This document shows positions 32,054-45,278 of a stretch of 64,000 bases of DNA, one piece after another (the first letter of the stretch is position 1; each line of letters starts with the position of its first letter). Source of the DNA: Nereocystis luetkeana (Eukaryota; Sar; Phaeophyceae; Laminariales; Laminariaceae); NCBI GenBank assembly GCA_031213475.1, contig JARUPZ010000016.1, positions 3,787,491 through 3,851,490 of the forward strand, written 5' to 3'. The notes below the pieces were generated by a model, which worked only from the letters and a program-made list of their open reading frames with translations, searched no databases and was not told where the DNA came from. Position numbers and translations under genes: made by a program.

Positions 32054-32953
32054 TTACAGGCCGTCGAATTCAGTGCCCATGGCGTGGAACCACACGTCTC
32101 CGTGTTCATCCTCGCACGCTTCGCGATATGAGTCGGGCGTTACCAACTCACTCGCAGGGCATGAAGGCAGTTCAGGGGCGGGCATGTGCGGCGGAGGCTG
32201 ATCGGCGATGACCATGACGATATTCTCCCGCGCAGCTAGCATCGAAACGAAGCCATGCTGCGTACCCAGGCCCCCCTGTTGCCGCGACGCCGACCGCGTC
32301 ACCGCCGGCAATACCCGCGGTTGCTGCTGCTGCTGCTGCTGCTGCTGCACCGGCATCTCCGACACAGTGGGCGGAGGTGCAGGCGAGGAGTCTGGCGATG
32401 CAACGATTGCGGGCGGCGCAGGGGGAAGGGACACGGGCAAGGACTCCGTCGATGCAACGGTCGCTGGCGTCGGCTCCTGCTGCTGCGGTACGGACGACGC
32501 AGCAGACAGAGGCGTGGGCGAAGACTCTGGCGATACACCAGACGACGGCGTCGACGGCTGGTACCACACCTTGAAGCCCCGCGGCGCTTGCGGTTGCTGA
32601 TCTGGGTCACCGATAGCCCTCCCCCTGGCCGGTGGCGGGGACCCGGTTATCGCGGTCCCTCCATCGAACGGTGCGCGCCGGTAGCCCCACGTCACATCGG
32701 TCGAGTAGCTCGCGATGCCGGATGGCGACAACATGATTTTGCTGCAATCCGAGGCGTGGTCGTTGCCGGAGTTCAGGCAGAAGCATGGCTCGCCCTTCGG
32801 CTCTGACTTGGCCGCCCGCTTGACCTTGTGGCGTCCTGGCATCATGTATGGAAGCACCGGGCCCCTGTAAAGCCCCTCGTGGAACTTCTCGAACGAGCAC
32901 CTCATGTCGGGCTTGTCATCCACTCGCGCCATGAGGTTGAGCGCGTCGCACAT
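32054..32953 (-). pseudogene. Copia integrase C-terminus, low-complexity linker and RT start
   Basis: A frame of 299 codons. Its first part (CSFEKFHEGLYRGPVLPYMM and GRHKVKRAAKSEPKGEPCFC) matches the C-terminal integrase region. A Pro/Ser/Thr-rich linker with nine consecutive Gln follows (CAG/CAA run near 32321-32347). Near the end DSYREACEDEHGDVWFHAMG and TEFDGL are the usual lead-in to the Copia RT. Overlapping frames on both strands of the GC-rich linker are artefacts. Confidence 0.8.
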
Positions 32954-32971
32954 CCACGTCCATGCTTCCGT

Positions 32972-33526
32972 TCACGTGCGATCGTAGTTGAGCGCCTTGG
33001 CCGGAAACTCCACCCCATTGAACATGGTCTGGAATTCCAAGAATGCAGCCTGGCCTCCTTCGGCAGCAAGAGCTAGCTTGCGCTCCACCCGCCCGTTGCG
33101 CTTCGGACCGTAGACGGAGGCGAACTCGCGACGGATGTCGTTCTCGGTCATCAGTCTTTGGAACTCGGCGCTGGTGAATTCGGACGCGTTGTCCGTGCGA
33201 AGGCATCCAGGCTTCCCGTAGGCATTTACGGCGGCCATGAAAGTGCGGAAACCGAGGGTGACGGTGGCCGCGGTCTTGTCCGGCAGAAATACCGGCCAGC
33301 CCATGTTGGTGGCGTCGTCCACGATCATCAAACAGTACCGAGCGCCGCCCGATGACGTCGGCATGGGTCCTGCGAGGTCGGCGAACAGGCGCTGTATCCG
33401 CTTCTCAGCACCGGACGATGTGGATTTTGCGATGGCTTTGCCGATTCCCTTCCCCTCCGCGCACCCATCGCAATACCCCAAACGTCCCGTCACCTTGATG
33501 CCCATTTGACGAGCAGTCTCGCGCAA
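32972..33526 (-). pseudogene. Copia integrase core
   Basis: Shows the zinc-binding GYCDGCAEGKG end, DLAGPMPTSSGGARYCLMIV with the first catalytic Asp, DDATNMGWPVFLPDK, LRTDNASEFTSAEF with the second Asp, and YGPKRNGRVERKL with the catalytic Glu. The D-D-E triad therefore appears intact. A frame break near 32960 separates it from the C-terminal part. Confidence 0.9.
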
Positions 33527-33596
33527 AACAGCATCGTTGGCGTAGTCAAGAGAACAGTGCAGGTCGTTGACGTCTATCCATCTCTGCCCACCAGGC

Positions 33597-34010
33597 CTAG
33601 CAGCAAGTGCGGGGGGTGTCTCGTGCCTCGCTACCTCGAGTGGCGTCGACGTAGTTACCGAACTTTTCCTTGCGGAAAAACACGCGTCCGTTCAGCAGGT
33701 GTGCCCCGTTGTGGTCAAGGGTGATGGCGTGTTCCTCTTGAATCACGTTGAACGAGCAAAGGTCGAAGGGGACCCCAGGCACATACGCCACATTCCTCAG
33801 AGTCACGACTACGTCCTCCGCACAGTGCATCACTAGGTCGACACCACCGAAGAACTCTACGTTCACTTTCTTTCCATCGCCTATGATCAAAAACTTATCA
33901 TCGGGGGTAGGGGGTCTCTTGTTGTAAACTAATGTACAATCACCAGTGCAATGGATTGACGCAGCACTATCTCCAATCAGAATCTTACCCCCAGGCCTTG
34001 TTGGCCTCAC
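33597..34010 (-). pseudogene. Copia protease and GAG-pre-integrase region
   Basis: ILIGDSAASIHCTGD carries the aspartic protease active-site motif in the variant DSAAS, where many retroelements have DSG(A/C)(T/S). LVYNKRPPTP, IGDGKKVNV and LRNVAYVPGVPFDLCSFNV are typical Copia protease blocks. HLLNGRVFFRKEKFGNYVDA begins the pre-integrase region. The upstream frame (GKWHALSVGGCIVRPTRPGG) joins it to Gag. Confidence 0.85.
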
Positions 34011-34482
34011 AATACAACCGCCAACAGAAAGAGCATGCCACTTGCCTAGTCACATGCGCCACGAGGAGAGTGGGCCACTTGACCTGCTGATCGCTGCTGG
34101 ACGTCGCTTGGCTTTCGATAGTCGAGGAAAGCGGTCCGCCCTCGTAAGCTTCCCCGGCTACTCCACTCGGCTCTGGCTGACCTTGCACTCCGCCACCCAC
34201 ACCGCCCCCGTTCCGGTATGATTCGCCGCCGCCCATACCGCCCCCATCCCAGGACGGGTCGCCGCCGCCCACACCGCCCCCGCCCCATTTCGCCCCTGTC
34301 TGCTGTATGGGCCGCCCGCTCCTCCCAGCGGCATCCCCCTGAGCGGCTGCCTGGGCTGACATCCTTAACGCTCTCTCCGTTGCCACCGTCGCGTCTCGGT
34401 CAGCCAACGTCGCGTCTCGCTCAGCCAGATTAGTCGTCACCTCCACCAGTTGCTGCCGAAGCAGCTCGATCTCCTCGGCCAT
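33985..34482 (-). pseudogene. Copia Gag-like N-terminal ORF
   Basis: Starts at ATG 34482, 45 bp inside the 5' LTR, and begins with a likely coiled coil (MAEEIELLRQQLVEVTTNLA, then ERDATLADRDATVATERA). A Gly-rich stretch with repeated GGGVGGG/GGGMGGG follows. At 165 codons it is short for a Copia Gag and no complete CCHC knuckle is visible, so part of Gag is probably deleted or frame-shifted. Confidence 0.7.
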
Positions 34483-34527
34483 AACAGCAACCCTTCAGCA
34501 AACTCCGGGCCCGGAAACACGATATCG

Positions 34528-34934
34528 TGTTTGAATACGCTTGCTGTATAACGTGGCCTATGTAACCACGCGGCGTGCCCCTATGGCGTAGGTCGAGGAG
34601 CGAAAGCTTAATACTTGTACCATAAACCAAGCACAACACACACCAGGTGGATCAATACCGATCTGTCTGAGACCTCACCACATAAACCACACACAGGAGG
34701 TAAGCCGCACCACGATTGTCATCGGCTGCACCACTCACGTATAGACAGGCAGTATCGTTATCATCAAAGCCTGGGCCGTATCATTAACATCAGCGACTGC
34801 TCCCGGAGGAGAAGCTCCATCCCTCCATCTACGAGGCATACTAAATAATGCCCCGATACATAATACGAAACCCCACAATACATGAAACCCCCAATATCCG
34901 TAGACCTGTATCAAGCTACCGCATACCACAAACA
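34528..34934 (-). repeat. 5' LTR of the Copia element
   Basis: Upstream LTR in element orientation, same 407-bp length as the other. The inner flank on the element strand reads CGATATCGTGTTTCCGGGCC. I see no standard TGG-starting primer binding site there, so the primer tRNA is undetermined. The outer flank is the target duplication GGTTC at 34935-34939. Confidence 0.95.
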
Positions 34935-34939
34935 GGTTC

Positions 34940-35280
34940 ACCTTATCTTCGTTTCAAACAACTACTACTGCGCGGTTCTTGACGTTCGCCGTCACCCTCC
35001 ATTTCCTGGTGTTTTCTCGCGCCTTCTCTGTTTGTTTCTGCAATCCTTCGGGTATTTCTGATATTCCCACGAAGGCATCCGCAAACAAACGGTAATCCCG
35101 ACACCGTATCTCCTCCTGCCGTGACTCCCTGCTTTGCTGCTTCGACTGCTGCTATCAGGTCGTCAATACAGTAATATCTTGAATAGGTTAGGTGACAACG
35201 CACATCCCCGGACAAGTCCTTGTAAAATATCAACATACTTCGATATTTCCCCGTCCAGCATCTCAGCACTTCTCGCACAT
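34940..35280 (-). pseudogene. RT-B retroelement, upstream part beyond the Copia insertion
   Basis: Minus-strand frames give YCIDDLIAAVEAAKQGVTAG and GDTVSGL, then after a shift NTRKWRVTANVKNRAVVVVC and NEDKV just before the Copia target site. These are sequences around the RT active-site region of the same element whose C-terminal part continues at 29457. Removing the 5,477-bp Copia and one copy of GGTTC joins the two halves in the expected order. Confidence 0.55.
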
Positions 35281-36415
35281 TCCGTCCTCTTTGATTAGGG
35301 TGTGTGTGTGGAGGGTGTACTCATTATCATGCATGACCGTAGTCGTATGACCATGGAAAGGAGCAGGGGGGGAGGGGGGTGGCAGACCCACACTGATGGC
35401 GCGGGGATAGAGCTTGGATGAAACTTGATATTTGGGATAGAAAATAGGAGTGAGAATCAGAAGGAAGGAGCATAGACAGTAGATGGAGTCGATAGAGCTC
35501 TCAAGCCGGAAGTAGGTACAGAAAAGAGTTCGACTTTGTGCATAGGGCTCCTTTTATTTACATCGTATTATTTTTTTTGGAGTGCTTATCAGTGATCAAC
35601 GTTGAAGTTCAATATGCTACACCTTGTTGCAGGATAAACGCAGTAACAATAATTTTCGTTTTCTCAAGCTGTTGCGGGCACATCAAGCATCGCCACAACG
35701 CATTCCGTGGCCACAGGGCAGGCTCCAATACCTCTAGAGTAGAATGTTTGTATTACCTGAGGAGGGGAAAAAAAAAGCCGGAAAAATATCACAGGAACAC
35801 ATCCTATACCGCAGGCAACTAAGAAGTGATATCAGCAGACGTACGTTCCAGGTATCTACAATACGATGTATGGGTCGCAACACAAGACGGCGAGAATACC
35901 CCCCGAGAAAAAAAACAGGATGGCACAAATCGAGGTCGATATCGAAAAGGGAAAAAAGGCGATACCGGGGAAAACGGAAATCGAAAAAAGGAATTCCCTG
36001 GTACCTGGTATGGATGAGGAAACCGAAAAAAGAAAGATAATCTGATGCAAAAAAAGGAAGAAACGGAAAAAGGAAAAGAGGAGAAAGGGCAAAGCGGGAA
36101 CTTTTATAAGCGAAAGGTAGGCACTGTGGCCTATAGAATGATAAAGGGTGTCCGGGCGGCACTTTGCCAGCTACTTGGGTCTCAACGGGGGGATGTATCA
36201 TGACGATGATGGCCACACCCGTGCGTCAGTCTGCTTCAGCAGGCAGACCGCGGGCCCCCCTTCCCGCGCACGTGCATTGACGTCGACTGTTAGAGCTGCG
36301 GTCGCAACTGTCCTGTACCGCTCTGCCGTCGCCTCCTCCTCCAGCCTTGCGCCATTTCGTGCTTACCGTCTTTTCTCGCGGCGCTTTTAACCTTTTCCTG
36401 CCCTCTCCCCCGCAG
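35281..36415. other. No exon recognised; probable intron or 5' flank of the channel gene
   Basis: A short fragment at 35310-35357 (ATGACCGTAGTCGTATGACC) belongs to dispersed repeat family Z. TACCTGGTA is at 36002. Frames of 98-160 codons on both strands between 35734 and 36216 are AT-rich or basic low complexity. The first transmembrane segment of the channel should be encoded upstream of 36416, but I could not locate it. Confidence 0.35.
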
Positions 36416-36483
36416 ACGTCACGTACATCGTGTGGGACACTATCGATTCACGGAGAAACCCCCCAGCGAGCATCGCGATCAAG
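36416..36483 (+). CDS. Channel gene exon a (post-TM1)
   Basis: Acceptor CCCCCGCAG, donor GTGAGA. Begins with two bases of a split codon and ends in phase 0. Encodes VTYIVWDTIDSRRNPPASIA and IK, which leads straight into the FPDLAIC exon, as the region between TM1 and that motif does in the family. Confidence 0.5.
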
Positions 36484-39400
36484 GTGAGAAAAATATATTC
36501 ACCTATGTACCAGAGGTATCACCGATGTATTCCTGAACGTTTTTTCCTTCTTCTTCTTCCCATGTATCGTCTTCGATATTATGTTCTGGACATCTCCCTC
36601 CGTAACGCAGATCCGGAGTCACATAGCCCCCCCCCCCCCCCTCCCTCCCTCCCCATATTATTGCGACAATACTTCGGTCCGTTCTTCCTTCGTCGACTCG
36701 CGTCGAATAGCGCCTATCCACTCTACGCGCTCTTTGCAGTTAATTTATTTTCACCTTTGCAAATAAAGTCCACGACCTCACCAAGGGTGTGGTTCAAACG
36801 GACGGGATCAACGCTAGCAGTCTTGGAGGGTAACCCCTAGACCGCCGGGGCTACCGGTTTATCCAGAGGTGGTCGGTGTGGCGGGAAACTCTTCGTTTGA
36901 CGTGCTCCTGTTAACTCCGAAGCATTCGTCATGCTCCTCCCCAGTATACGTACAGTAAACGACACCTATACTTGTAGTACGTACCAGGTACCTGCTTGGT
37001 AAGAAACAGGAACGATGGTCCAGGCTGAGATTCCTGTCTTGATGACGGGTGCCTGTTCGTTTGTGCATTGCTGAGTCGATTTGATCTGTTTCGGGTACGT
37101 GGCATGCCGTCTTGTCGTCAAGAGGACAAGAGAGGTTCGAGCGTTGGAGCGAGACCCTTGTGTGGCGGACTGCAGACTACCCCAGACACACATGCATCGG
37201 GCCGTATCGTTCTCATCTCACGCTCACCGGCAATACGTAACATACATGCTTAAGCCACCTGTCATATGTAACACGCATAATCCATCTGTCATACATAACA
37301 TCAACAAGCCGCATCGTTGCCATCACGGCCTCATACACACACAGGAGTCGTACCATTCTGCCACGGACTTCATATTACACCCACATGAGTACAGTACCAT
37401 TGCTGTGTCACGGATCCCCCACATTCGTATGAGTCGTATCGTGTATTGTAACCGCCCCGTGTCAGGTGGTACCGTTATGTCACGTGTCCGGGTCGTACCA
37501 TGTCATGTGCCGTTATGTCACTTGTCCGGGTCGTACCATTCCATAAACTCTCGATATCACAGCTGATGCAAATCCGAACCTATATGTGACACTCCGTGAG
37601 TTCCACAGCAGTCAGATTTTGTTCCAAGCAATGCGAGATACATGTGCCCTTCAAGACTTCTCACTAAACCCGCAGAAAGCGCAATCGCAGTATCATGCAC
37701 AACTTGCAAAGGTGATTTCTGACGGAATCGTCAATCTCACAGCTGCTTGTTATGTATTTTTAATTCCATGTAATTGACTGCCTTCGAATGGCAGTCCACC
37801 CAACTCAGGAACACATCCAGGCCCATCAATAATCCATCATCACACAACACAAGCCCCAAGTCTCCGTACATCAGGTTCATAAACCACAGCAATATCACAA
37901 CTAGGTGTCATCTACTACGTATGACGACTCCCGAACTTTGGTTTTCCTGCAATTATGTAAAGCCCCATATGACCGTCGTGCGTTCATGGAACTGCCAGGG
38001 GACTGCCACGGGACTGTCATGGATGTAGGAGGCTACGTCCTACTGAACCCAGGGTTTTACAGTCTATATATATATGATATATATATTGCTTTGTTTTTGA
38101 GCAATAGGAAGAGTACGGGGATGTCGTATATACAACATACAGGGGTTTCCAACAACGCAAATACTCCCTCAAGTTTTTTTTGAACAAAAGGAAGACTACG
38201 GGGACGGCGTCAATTTGACGGCATGCAGAGTTTTCCAACATGGCAAAATGCTCCCTTAGGTTTGTCTCCGACCGCCAGGAACAGTACAGGGATGACCCAA
38301 AACGACAGCCAGGGTTTTAGCTCTACGAAATACTCCCTTTGCCGTTGTTTTTGTTTTCAACGCGTCTATATGAAAACTACCACTCTGAACCGAAATACAA
38401 GGATAGTTTGGTTTTAATCTTAAGCTATGAACGTTCACTAAATTGAGGACCATAGTTGTACAGTATCCCCCCCCCTATTTCTCATTTCGCCGCGCTGCAC
38501 TGCCGTTCGTATATGTTTTCCTGACGCGACTTTTCCCTTTTCCTTCCCCGCCTCAAGCAAAAACACTACAAATTTCCTGATCTGGCGATCTGCACTAATT
38601 TCCTGGAAGGGTGCCTCTCGCAAACCAACGACTGCTTCGAAGCCGTGGGGATCAAGATTTCTAGCCAGAAGGTGAGTGAGTGTTGTTGTTGGTGATTTTC
38701 CAAGGATCCACAACTTGTATGGCAGCCGACGCGAAGGAAGCTGCAACCGTCAGAAAAATGGGAGCATCAATCTTTTTTCCGATACATGAGGCAGAGGACA
38801 CGCCAAGCCATGACCCCATCTCGGGATCCGGTGTAAAGGTAGCGGGGGGCTCCTATTAATATTTTGTATTCGTATTTTTTTGTATTTTCGCCCTGGCGGC
38901 TCAGCCTGTGGTCGATACTATTTTTTTGTTACCATTTATTTTCGCCGTTTACCCCCTAAGGCGAGTACGACTTGATGGCACGAAGGGCTTGTTAGAATAA
39001 TTGAACTCACGCATATCTTTGTTGGTTAGAAGGGATAGTCTACTGCTCCACTCGATCAGCGCCGACTGAGTTGACCTAATAGGTTGTCCTGAATAGAGCA
39101 GCAGGTCGTCCTGAGCTGACTGAGTAGAGCAGTAGGTTATCCTGAGTAGAGCAGTAGGTTATCCTGAGTAGAGCAGTGGTGGGTCATCCCGAATAGAGCA
39201 GGAGGTCATGCTGAGTAGTACCAGGTGTGGCAGTAGTTTGTCCTGGTTGTGCTCAGTAGAGCAGTAGGCTATCCGTTCTAACCGAGGGAGGGTTACCCAT
39301 GCTTCGGGCGGCGGTCGCTTGGTGCGTCGGTCCTTTTCTCTTTTCCTTATCGGCAAAACTACACCCCAGGGTTTCATGGATAATCCAGACGACTTTGACC

Positions 39401-42400
39401 CAGACGGCTACCCGGAGGTCGGTGCCGTGAGGGAGGCGTACCCTGCTTGCGCCGTGGTACCGCTTTCCAGGATGACGGTCAACGAGACGGCGGTGAAGAA
39501 CGGAGATATCAACCACTTCAGCACGTCTTTTTTTGTAAGAAGTAGACGTGTTGCTAAGGGCAGTTGTCGGAGAGCTTCCCCCCCCCCCGCAGAATTTCCA
39601 GATTTGTGAGGGTTTTGGTTCAGGCTTTTGTTTTTGTCCTCCAGATTTAAGACGGAGGTGATATATTACCTCCCTCGCTACCGTATTGTAGCACAAACCG
39701 GTGCTTATACAACTAACTGCTCATCTAGTCCACTGGGATAGCCCCAGGGAACGGGGGGGGCAGGGGCCGGGGGAGCGTATCGTGTTAACATTTGTTCTCC
39801 TGTTGTCGTGTTAACACACCGAGTAGCGGTCGACGAAAACAATCATACTGCTGTGCACTCGCTTTTTTCCTCGCGATAAAAAAAAACGTATGGTTACCTA
39901 CTCATCGAAAGCAATTCCAGTACACAAATACCTATCACCGGCTACTGTCGTAGAGACATGGCTCAATGCCGTCTACTGGCGCTTTTTTCGGCAACAAGCT
40001 GTTTTATACAGAGATGACTGAAGGTGATTATTAGCCCAATGGGATCGGTTTTGTATCGGGCCTAGCTTCCTCAGTCTTCAATGGTATTGGTTCCTTATCG
40101 GGCTTTTATGTTTTTTCAGTTTTCGATGGGATCGATTGTGTACAGTACGCGACAGCAGTGAAGAATCTCCTATTTCGGCTTAGGCTCGCGGCTTGTTGTG
40201 ATGTCAGCGTTGAACTAAGGCTCTTAAAGGCTAGTATATCGGATTTAGACAGGCGCCATCGCTGAGCGCAAATGCTCAGCTGTATACTCTTATATCAAAA
40301 ACTATTTCAGCCTGAAATTATTGACGTACAAATCATCAACACATGTCGCGTGCTGTATGTAGCGGGCTTAGTTTTTTTTTCGTTTTTTAATGGGATTGAT
40401 TGTTTGTCGGGCTCAGCCTTTTCATGTTTTGAGGGGTACACACACTCGGAGCTTGCAAAGGTGGGTTACCACGAAATCCTCGATCTCACGGCTGACGCTT
40501 TTTTTCTGTAACTTTTGCTATACGGTGGGTATGTACCCGCTGCCTTGAGACAGGGCGCGCTAAGATGACAGCACCGTAATTATATAGGCCAGGTCTACTG
40601 GATAACCGCCTGTATACACTAAAGCTGCGCTTTTTACGCTCCTGTGCTAATGAGAGCACGTTACTCAGTTGAGCGAAGCGATTTCGGGCTGTACCACACC
40701 ACCTCTCTCAAGCCGGGACACCCACCGTGTACACGTACGACAGGCGCTTTGGCTCGAGAACCCGCAGGAAGACTTCAACACCGAGGACTTTCCGGTTCAC
40801 ACTCAGTTCGTCAGCGTCTTTTTCATCGACATCGATGCGGACGTGGAGTCCATCGGCAAGGAGGTCGTGGACGTCAAGCTCCCGTACGAACGGATCAATT
40901 TCACAGCCGGTGGTTCCTTCACAGCTACCACGAATCACATGGTGAGAGGCATGGTTTAGTCCGAGGTCGTTTCCTTGAGGCCTTGGTTGGCGTGAACAAC
41001 GGAGTTTTCAAAGGTCGTACCTGTGACAAGTTCGTTGGGACTCAGACACTGACTATCGAGTCTGAGCCATTTTGAAGTACCGAGTCCCCAGGGTGCTAGA
41101 AGGTGAAATGACCGAGTCCTCGCCAGTCCGCGGGGTATCCGAAGCTGAGAGTACTGAGCCCTCGCGAGTCGCCAGAGCACGAGGAGCTGAAATGACTGGG
41201 TTCTCGTGAATCCCAAGGAAGGGTACCAAAGCTGAAATGACTGGTATTCACTGGTACTGGTATGCATTCTGACTATGTCGAGCGAATGTGAGTTTCTGTT
41301 TTGCACGGTGCCCAAAAACACGCGAGAGACCTCGTTTGAGAGCTGGGTGAACCCTCTTTTTTCTGGATTGTTTCATGGCAAGGCACGACGTCTACTCTGT
41401 TTACGAGCAATACATACCGTCCACCCTGCGCCAACGACACACCAACGCGCAGAAAATGTGGCGACAGCAGTTACAAATATCCTGACACCGCGAGTTGATA
41501 GCAACCTACGTAGCGACAACATGTTGTTTAGATTGTGCTTGCCATCCGGCAGATGAAATGCGTGCGGCAGCACGAACTTTCAACGTCGATCACGCAGGAA
41601 CATCAGTACTACTGCAGTAGAGCCGGAATCAAGAAACCGAAAGTAAACCACACGAGGAAACCTATTGGATTACAGTAGACAATTGGACTACAGTAACCTA
41701 CCAGGTATAGGATTACAGTAGCTTCAACGTTGATCAATCAAAAACATCCCTACTGGCCATAAACACTTAAAACAGAAAAACTCATGCACCCTAGTAGTGT
41801 AACTTCCTTTCTGTACCCCACTGCCGGCTTACCATCCATGACATTGTCCACAACTGCCGAATCCTGGTGGCAATATGTTAGTTGTTTTCTCGAAGTCGTC
41901 CCCCAACCACGGCCAATACAGTACCTGGTACGTCTTCACTTCGTGCCTATTGTAGGAGGTTGTACTACAGAGTTGGAGGCGTCCTGCGTGTTCGTTGGTG
42001 CAGCTGGTTGCGGTCGGGAGGGGGGGTGTACTCGATAGGAAACATGTACTCGATATCAAGCATGACCGTAGTCGTATGCCTATGGACCCTCACATCCCTA
42101 CACTGCCGGCACGGAGCATGTCGGGTTTTCACCGACCAGGCAGACCTTGCTTGCACCAAACGCGGAGCGCCGAGAGGTGTCCGACGAGCAGAATGACGGG
42201 TGAACTGCATCCTGCTAAGAACCGTTTGTGAGGAGGACTTGCATATGCATGACAACTTCAATGAGTTAATTTAACTCCCGGTGTAGCCATTTCCGGATAC
42301 AGTAATGGGAGTACTATGTAACTGCCTCTTGGGTGCATTTCCCATGAACACTTTATCGTACCACGTCATACGATCATTCCCCTTGTGCGGAGGAAATATT

Positions 42401-45045
42401 CTTCACCTCGCACAAATGATCTAACTCGACCACCAGCTGTGACTGACCGCCAAAAACAAAAAATGGTACCCTGGTTGTCTAGCTCAAGTAGTGAACGGTA
42501 TGTTTTACAGTGTCGTTGCCAACCGACCCCAACCCAGCCTATTCGTACTATATATAGGGGGGCGTATTCATTGGTTGATTGCCTTATTACTAGTCGTTTT
42601 GACCATTGACCGCGCATCCCTTTCGAGACGGAGCACCGTTCCTACTCATGATAGAGACACCTCCAACATTTGGGGGTTCATTGGGTCGTTTCCATGTTTT
42701 GCATTGAAATGTTTTGCTACTCTTATCCTCACAAGGGCGGGAGGGGGGGGGGTCAGGCAACGGGGGGGGTGATAAATTATTCCTGCCGAATACGAACGGT
42801 ACTGTATCGCCTTGAAGCTCTGGCCCCTCCGTAGCCAGCGACCCTCGTGATCATCAGCAGAGATGCGCGTGTCGTCATTTTTTCGTGTCAAATTACGCTG
42901 GTGTGTGTACGTATATATATCGTCTCCGGAACACCTTCCGTACCTATATATAGTAGCGGAGCGGGACGCCGACAAGGCTGTTGGCTGCTTACGGAATAAC
43001 CGGTATATCTTATTTACGAAGTGTACATTAAGTACCCCTGAGTTTGGCAGCCAGCTCTGATAGTAGCTCAGTGGTCATGGTGTACATCTATAATAACACA
43101 CGCACAATCTGAGGTCCATCTGGTGCTGCCGCTGTTGGGCCCGGACTTGATCATTTCACGAGGGTTGCAGTCCCTTTGCAACTGCCAGCACTGCAAGGAA
43201 CAAGCGAGATTATAGCGCTTCTTTTGACCCGGAAGTGTTTGTCGTTACTCTACTGCTTCCGTTTCCACCTTCCCCGATATGGAATGAATGTCGCTGCCGC
43301 TTATATTTATGAGTGATACATATATTTTAGCGTGGTACTACGAAAGTATGCCGTAATCGATGAAGTATACGATATTCCGTTGGATTGACTTCTCAAATAA
43401 CCGAACACCGGCCAACAGGTGTTGAGCATGACGGAGTTTTCTGGTATCACGAAGACCGGCCAAAAGAAGAACAGGGAGCAGACCTTCTCGCAGGTGCGCA
43501 CCATTTGTTTCCGTTTCGTTTTTCGTTTTCGGTCTTCGGTTTTCGGCTCTTAGTTTTGTTCAAGATCTCGGATTCGTTTTTCGTTTTCCGTTTTTTGTTC
43601 TTTGTTTTCCGTTTTCGGTTTTCGGTTTTCGTTTTTCGGTTTCGGTTACGTGTTTCGGTGTCGATTTCACTTTTTGGCTTCGGTTTTTGGTTGCGATATC
43701 AGTTTGCGGTTTCGGCTTTCGGATTCAGTTTCAGATTATGTTCGTTTTTTAGTGTCGGTTTCGGTTTCAGTTTTCGCTTTCGGCTTCGATTTCTGCTTCG
43801 GTTTTGGCTTCTACTTCGGTTTCCAGTTTTGGGTGTTTTCGGTTTCAGTTTCGGTTTTGTGACTTTGGTTACGGAAGTCTAAAATTACACGGGGCAGTTG
43901 ACGCCAGCTATATACCAAACATACCGCAGTATTAACGCGAGCCACACCAGCTATCTCGCAATCACATCGCTGCATAACCGCGAAACGCGAAATCACGCCG
44001 CACACAAGCAAGAAGAAGACAGACACAGCTCGCAGCTCGTACACCCGCAATCACGCGACGATTAACCTTGGATCTCGACATGTAACCAACCCACGGTCGA
44101 CGACCTTCGTAGCGGGCAAGGCCAATGAGTGTCAATGATGACCTTAAAAGTATAGATGGAACCCGTGGTCTAGGGAGCGAGAGATTAGCCGCGGCATCCT
44201 ACCCTCTTGGTTCAAACATCCAAAAAGTTGTATTTTGTGCCAACGGAGAGGGATCGAGAGTTTTTTGTTGTCTGTTTTCTACAACCCTTGCTAAATACGT
44301 TTTCAGTAAACGCCTAGCCCATTCATGCCTCATATCACCGACCGAGGTGTAAACACTGTGACACTAGCGTGGGTCGGAGACAATAACCAGCGCGCTTCGT
44401 TCTGAGTTTTTTACGCAGTCACCGGGTTTGTTGATCGATGTCAAACCTGAAAAATGGTCAATTTCTTGCCATCGGAGAGGGGTCGAGATTTAGTGTCGTC
44501 TGTCTTCTACAAAGCAGCGCCCAAACTATTTTTTAATCAGACGCCTGGCCACATATCGCCCACTGAGGTGTGTACGCTGTGACACTAGGGTGGGTCTTAG
44601 ACCCTAATCAGCGCGATCCGTTGTAATTTCATGACGGAGTGGTTGGTTTTGTTGATCGATATCTGCCGGGGATTCTCATACTAGTAGGCCCTAGTCTCCT
44701 CCAGAGCCTTGCCAGAACACCGGTTTCACATACATTTCGCGGCGCGCAATCAACGTCCGTGAAAGCTGTCCCGTGACGTTTAAAAACTGCCGCAACGTAT
44801 CCAAAACTCCCGTTTTCCATGTGTGTGACCCGAGGGGCGGCTAAACGTTTAGCCTGGGTTTTAAGGTGTGTGGTAGGGCATAAAAAAACGACCAAGATAT
44901 ACATTGGCCTGATACAAGGTGCTGGTACTTACTAACAAACCAATCGACACCGAGATTTTTTACTTCGCGTGCGAGACCAAACGAATTGACCCTATCCCCG
45001 ACCCTACACACCCTAACCATGTAACCGAATCAAACATCACTGCCG

Positions 45046-45139
<94 letters not shown>

Positions 45140-45161
45140 CACTACTACTACTACTACAGTA

Positions 45162-45214
<53 letters not shown>

Positions 45215-45243
45215 AAGTACTACTATCACTATTGCTACTACTT

Positions 45244-45278
<35 letters not shown>

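Larger units (their letters stand above)
29458..34934 (-). mobile_element. Nearly complete Copia-type LTR retrotransposon, 5,477 bp
   Basis: Two 407-bp direct repeats (29458-29864 and 34528-34934), both TGTTTGAATACG...ACCACAAACA, bound a minus-strand coding region in Copia order: Gag-like, protease, integrase, reverse transcriptase, RNase H. The element is flanked by GGTTC on both sides (29453-29457 and 34935-34939), a 5-bp target duplication. I count 12 substitutions and no indels between the LTRs, about 97 percent identity, so the insertion is fairly recent. Frameshifts and a damaged RT active site make this copy defective. It sits inside the older RT-B remnant. No TACCWGGTA site occurs within it. 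Confidence 0.95.

Noticed and set aside
32172..32806. Arg/Leu/Ala-rich ORFs of 100-180 codons on both strands
   Set aside because: Overlapping frames of the GC-rich Copia linker; the real frame is the minus one at 32054-32953.
34490..34527. Primer binding site of the Copia element
   Set aside because: The sequence inside the 5' LTR does not begin with TGG and I could not match it to a tRNA 3' end or a known half-tRNA primer without a database.
37563..37711. Possible exon encoding DANPNLYVTLREFHSSQILF and following residues, with acceptor CACAG and a GTGATT donor
   Set aside because: It looks coding, but its phase does not fit between exons a and b of the channel, which already join perfectly across this place to form the TM1-to-FPDLAIC region. 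It may belong to another gene or be chance.
43385..43882. 165-codon Phe/Val/Ser-rich ORF resembling a membrane protein
   Set aside because: Apart from exon e at its start it is a translation of the TTTCGG simple repeat.
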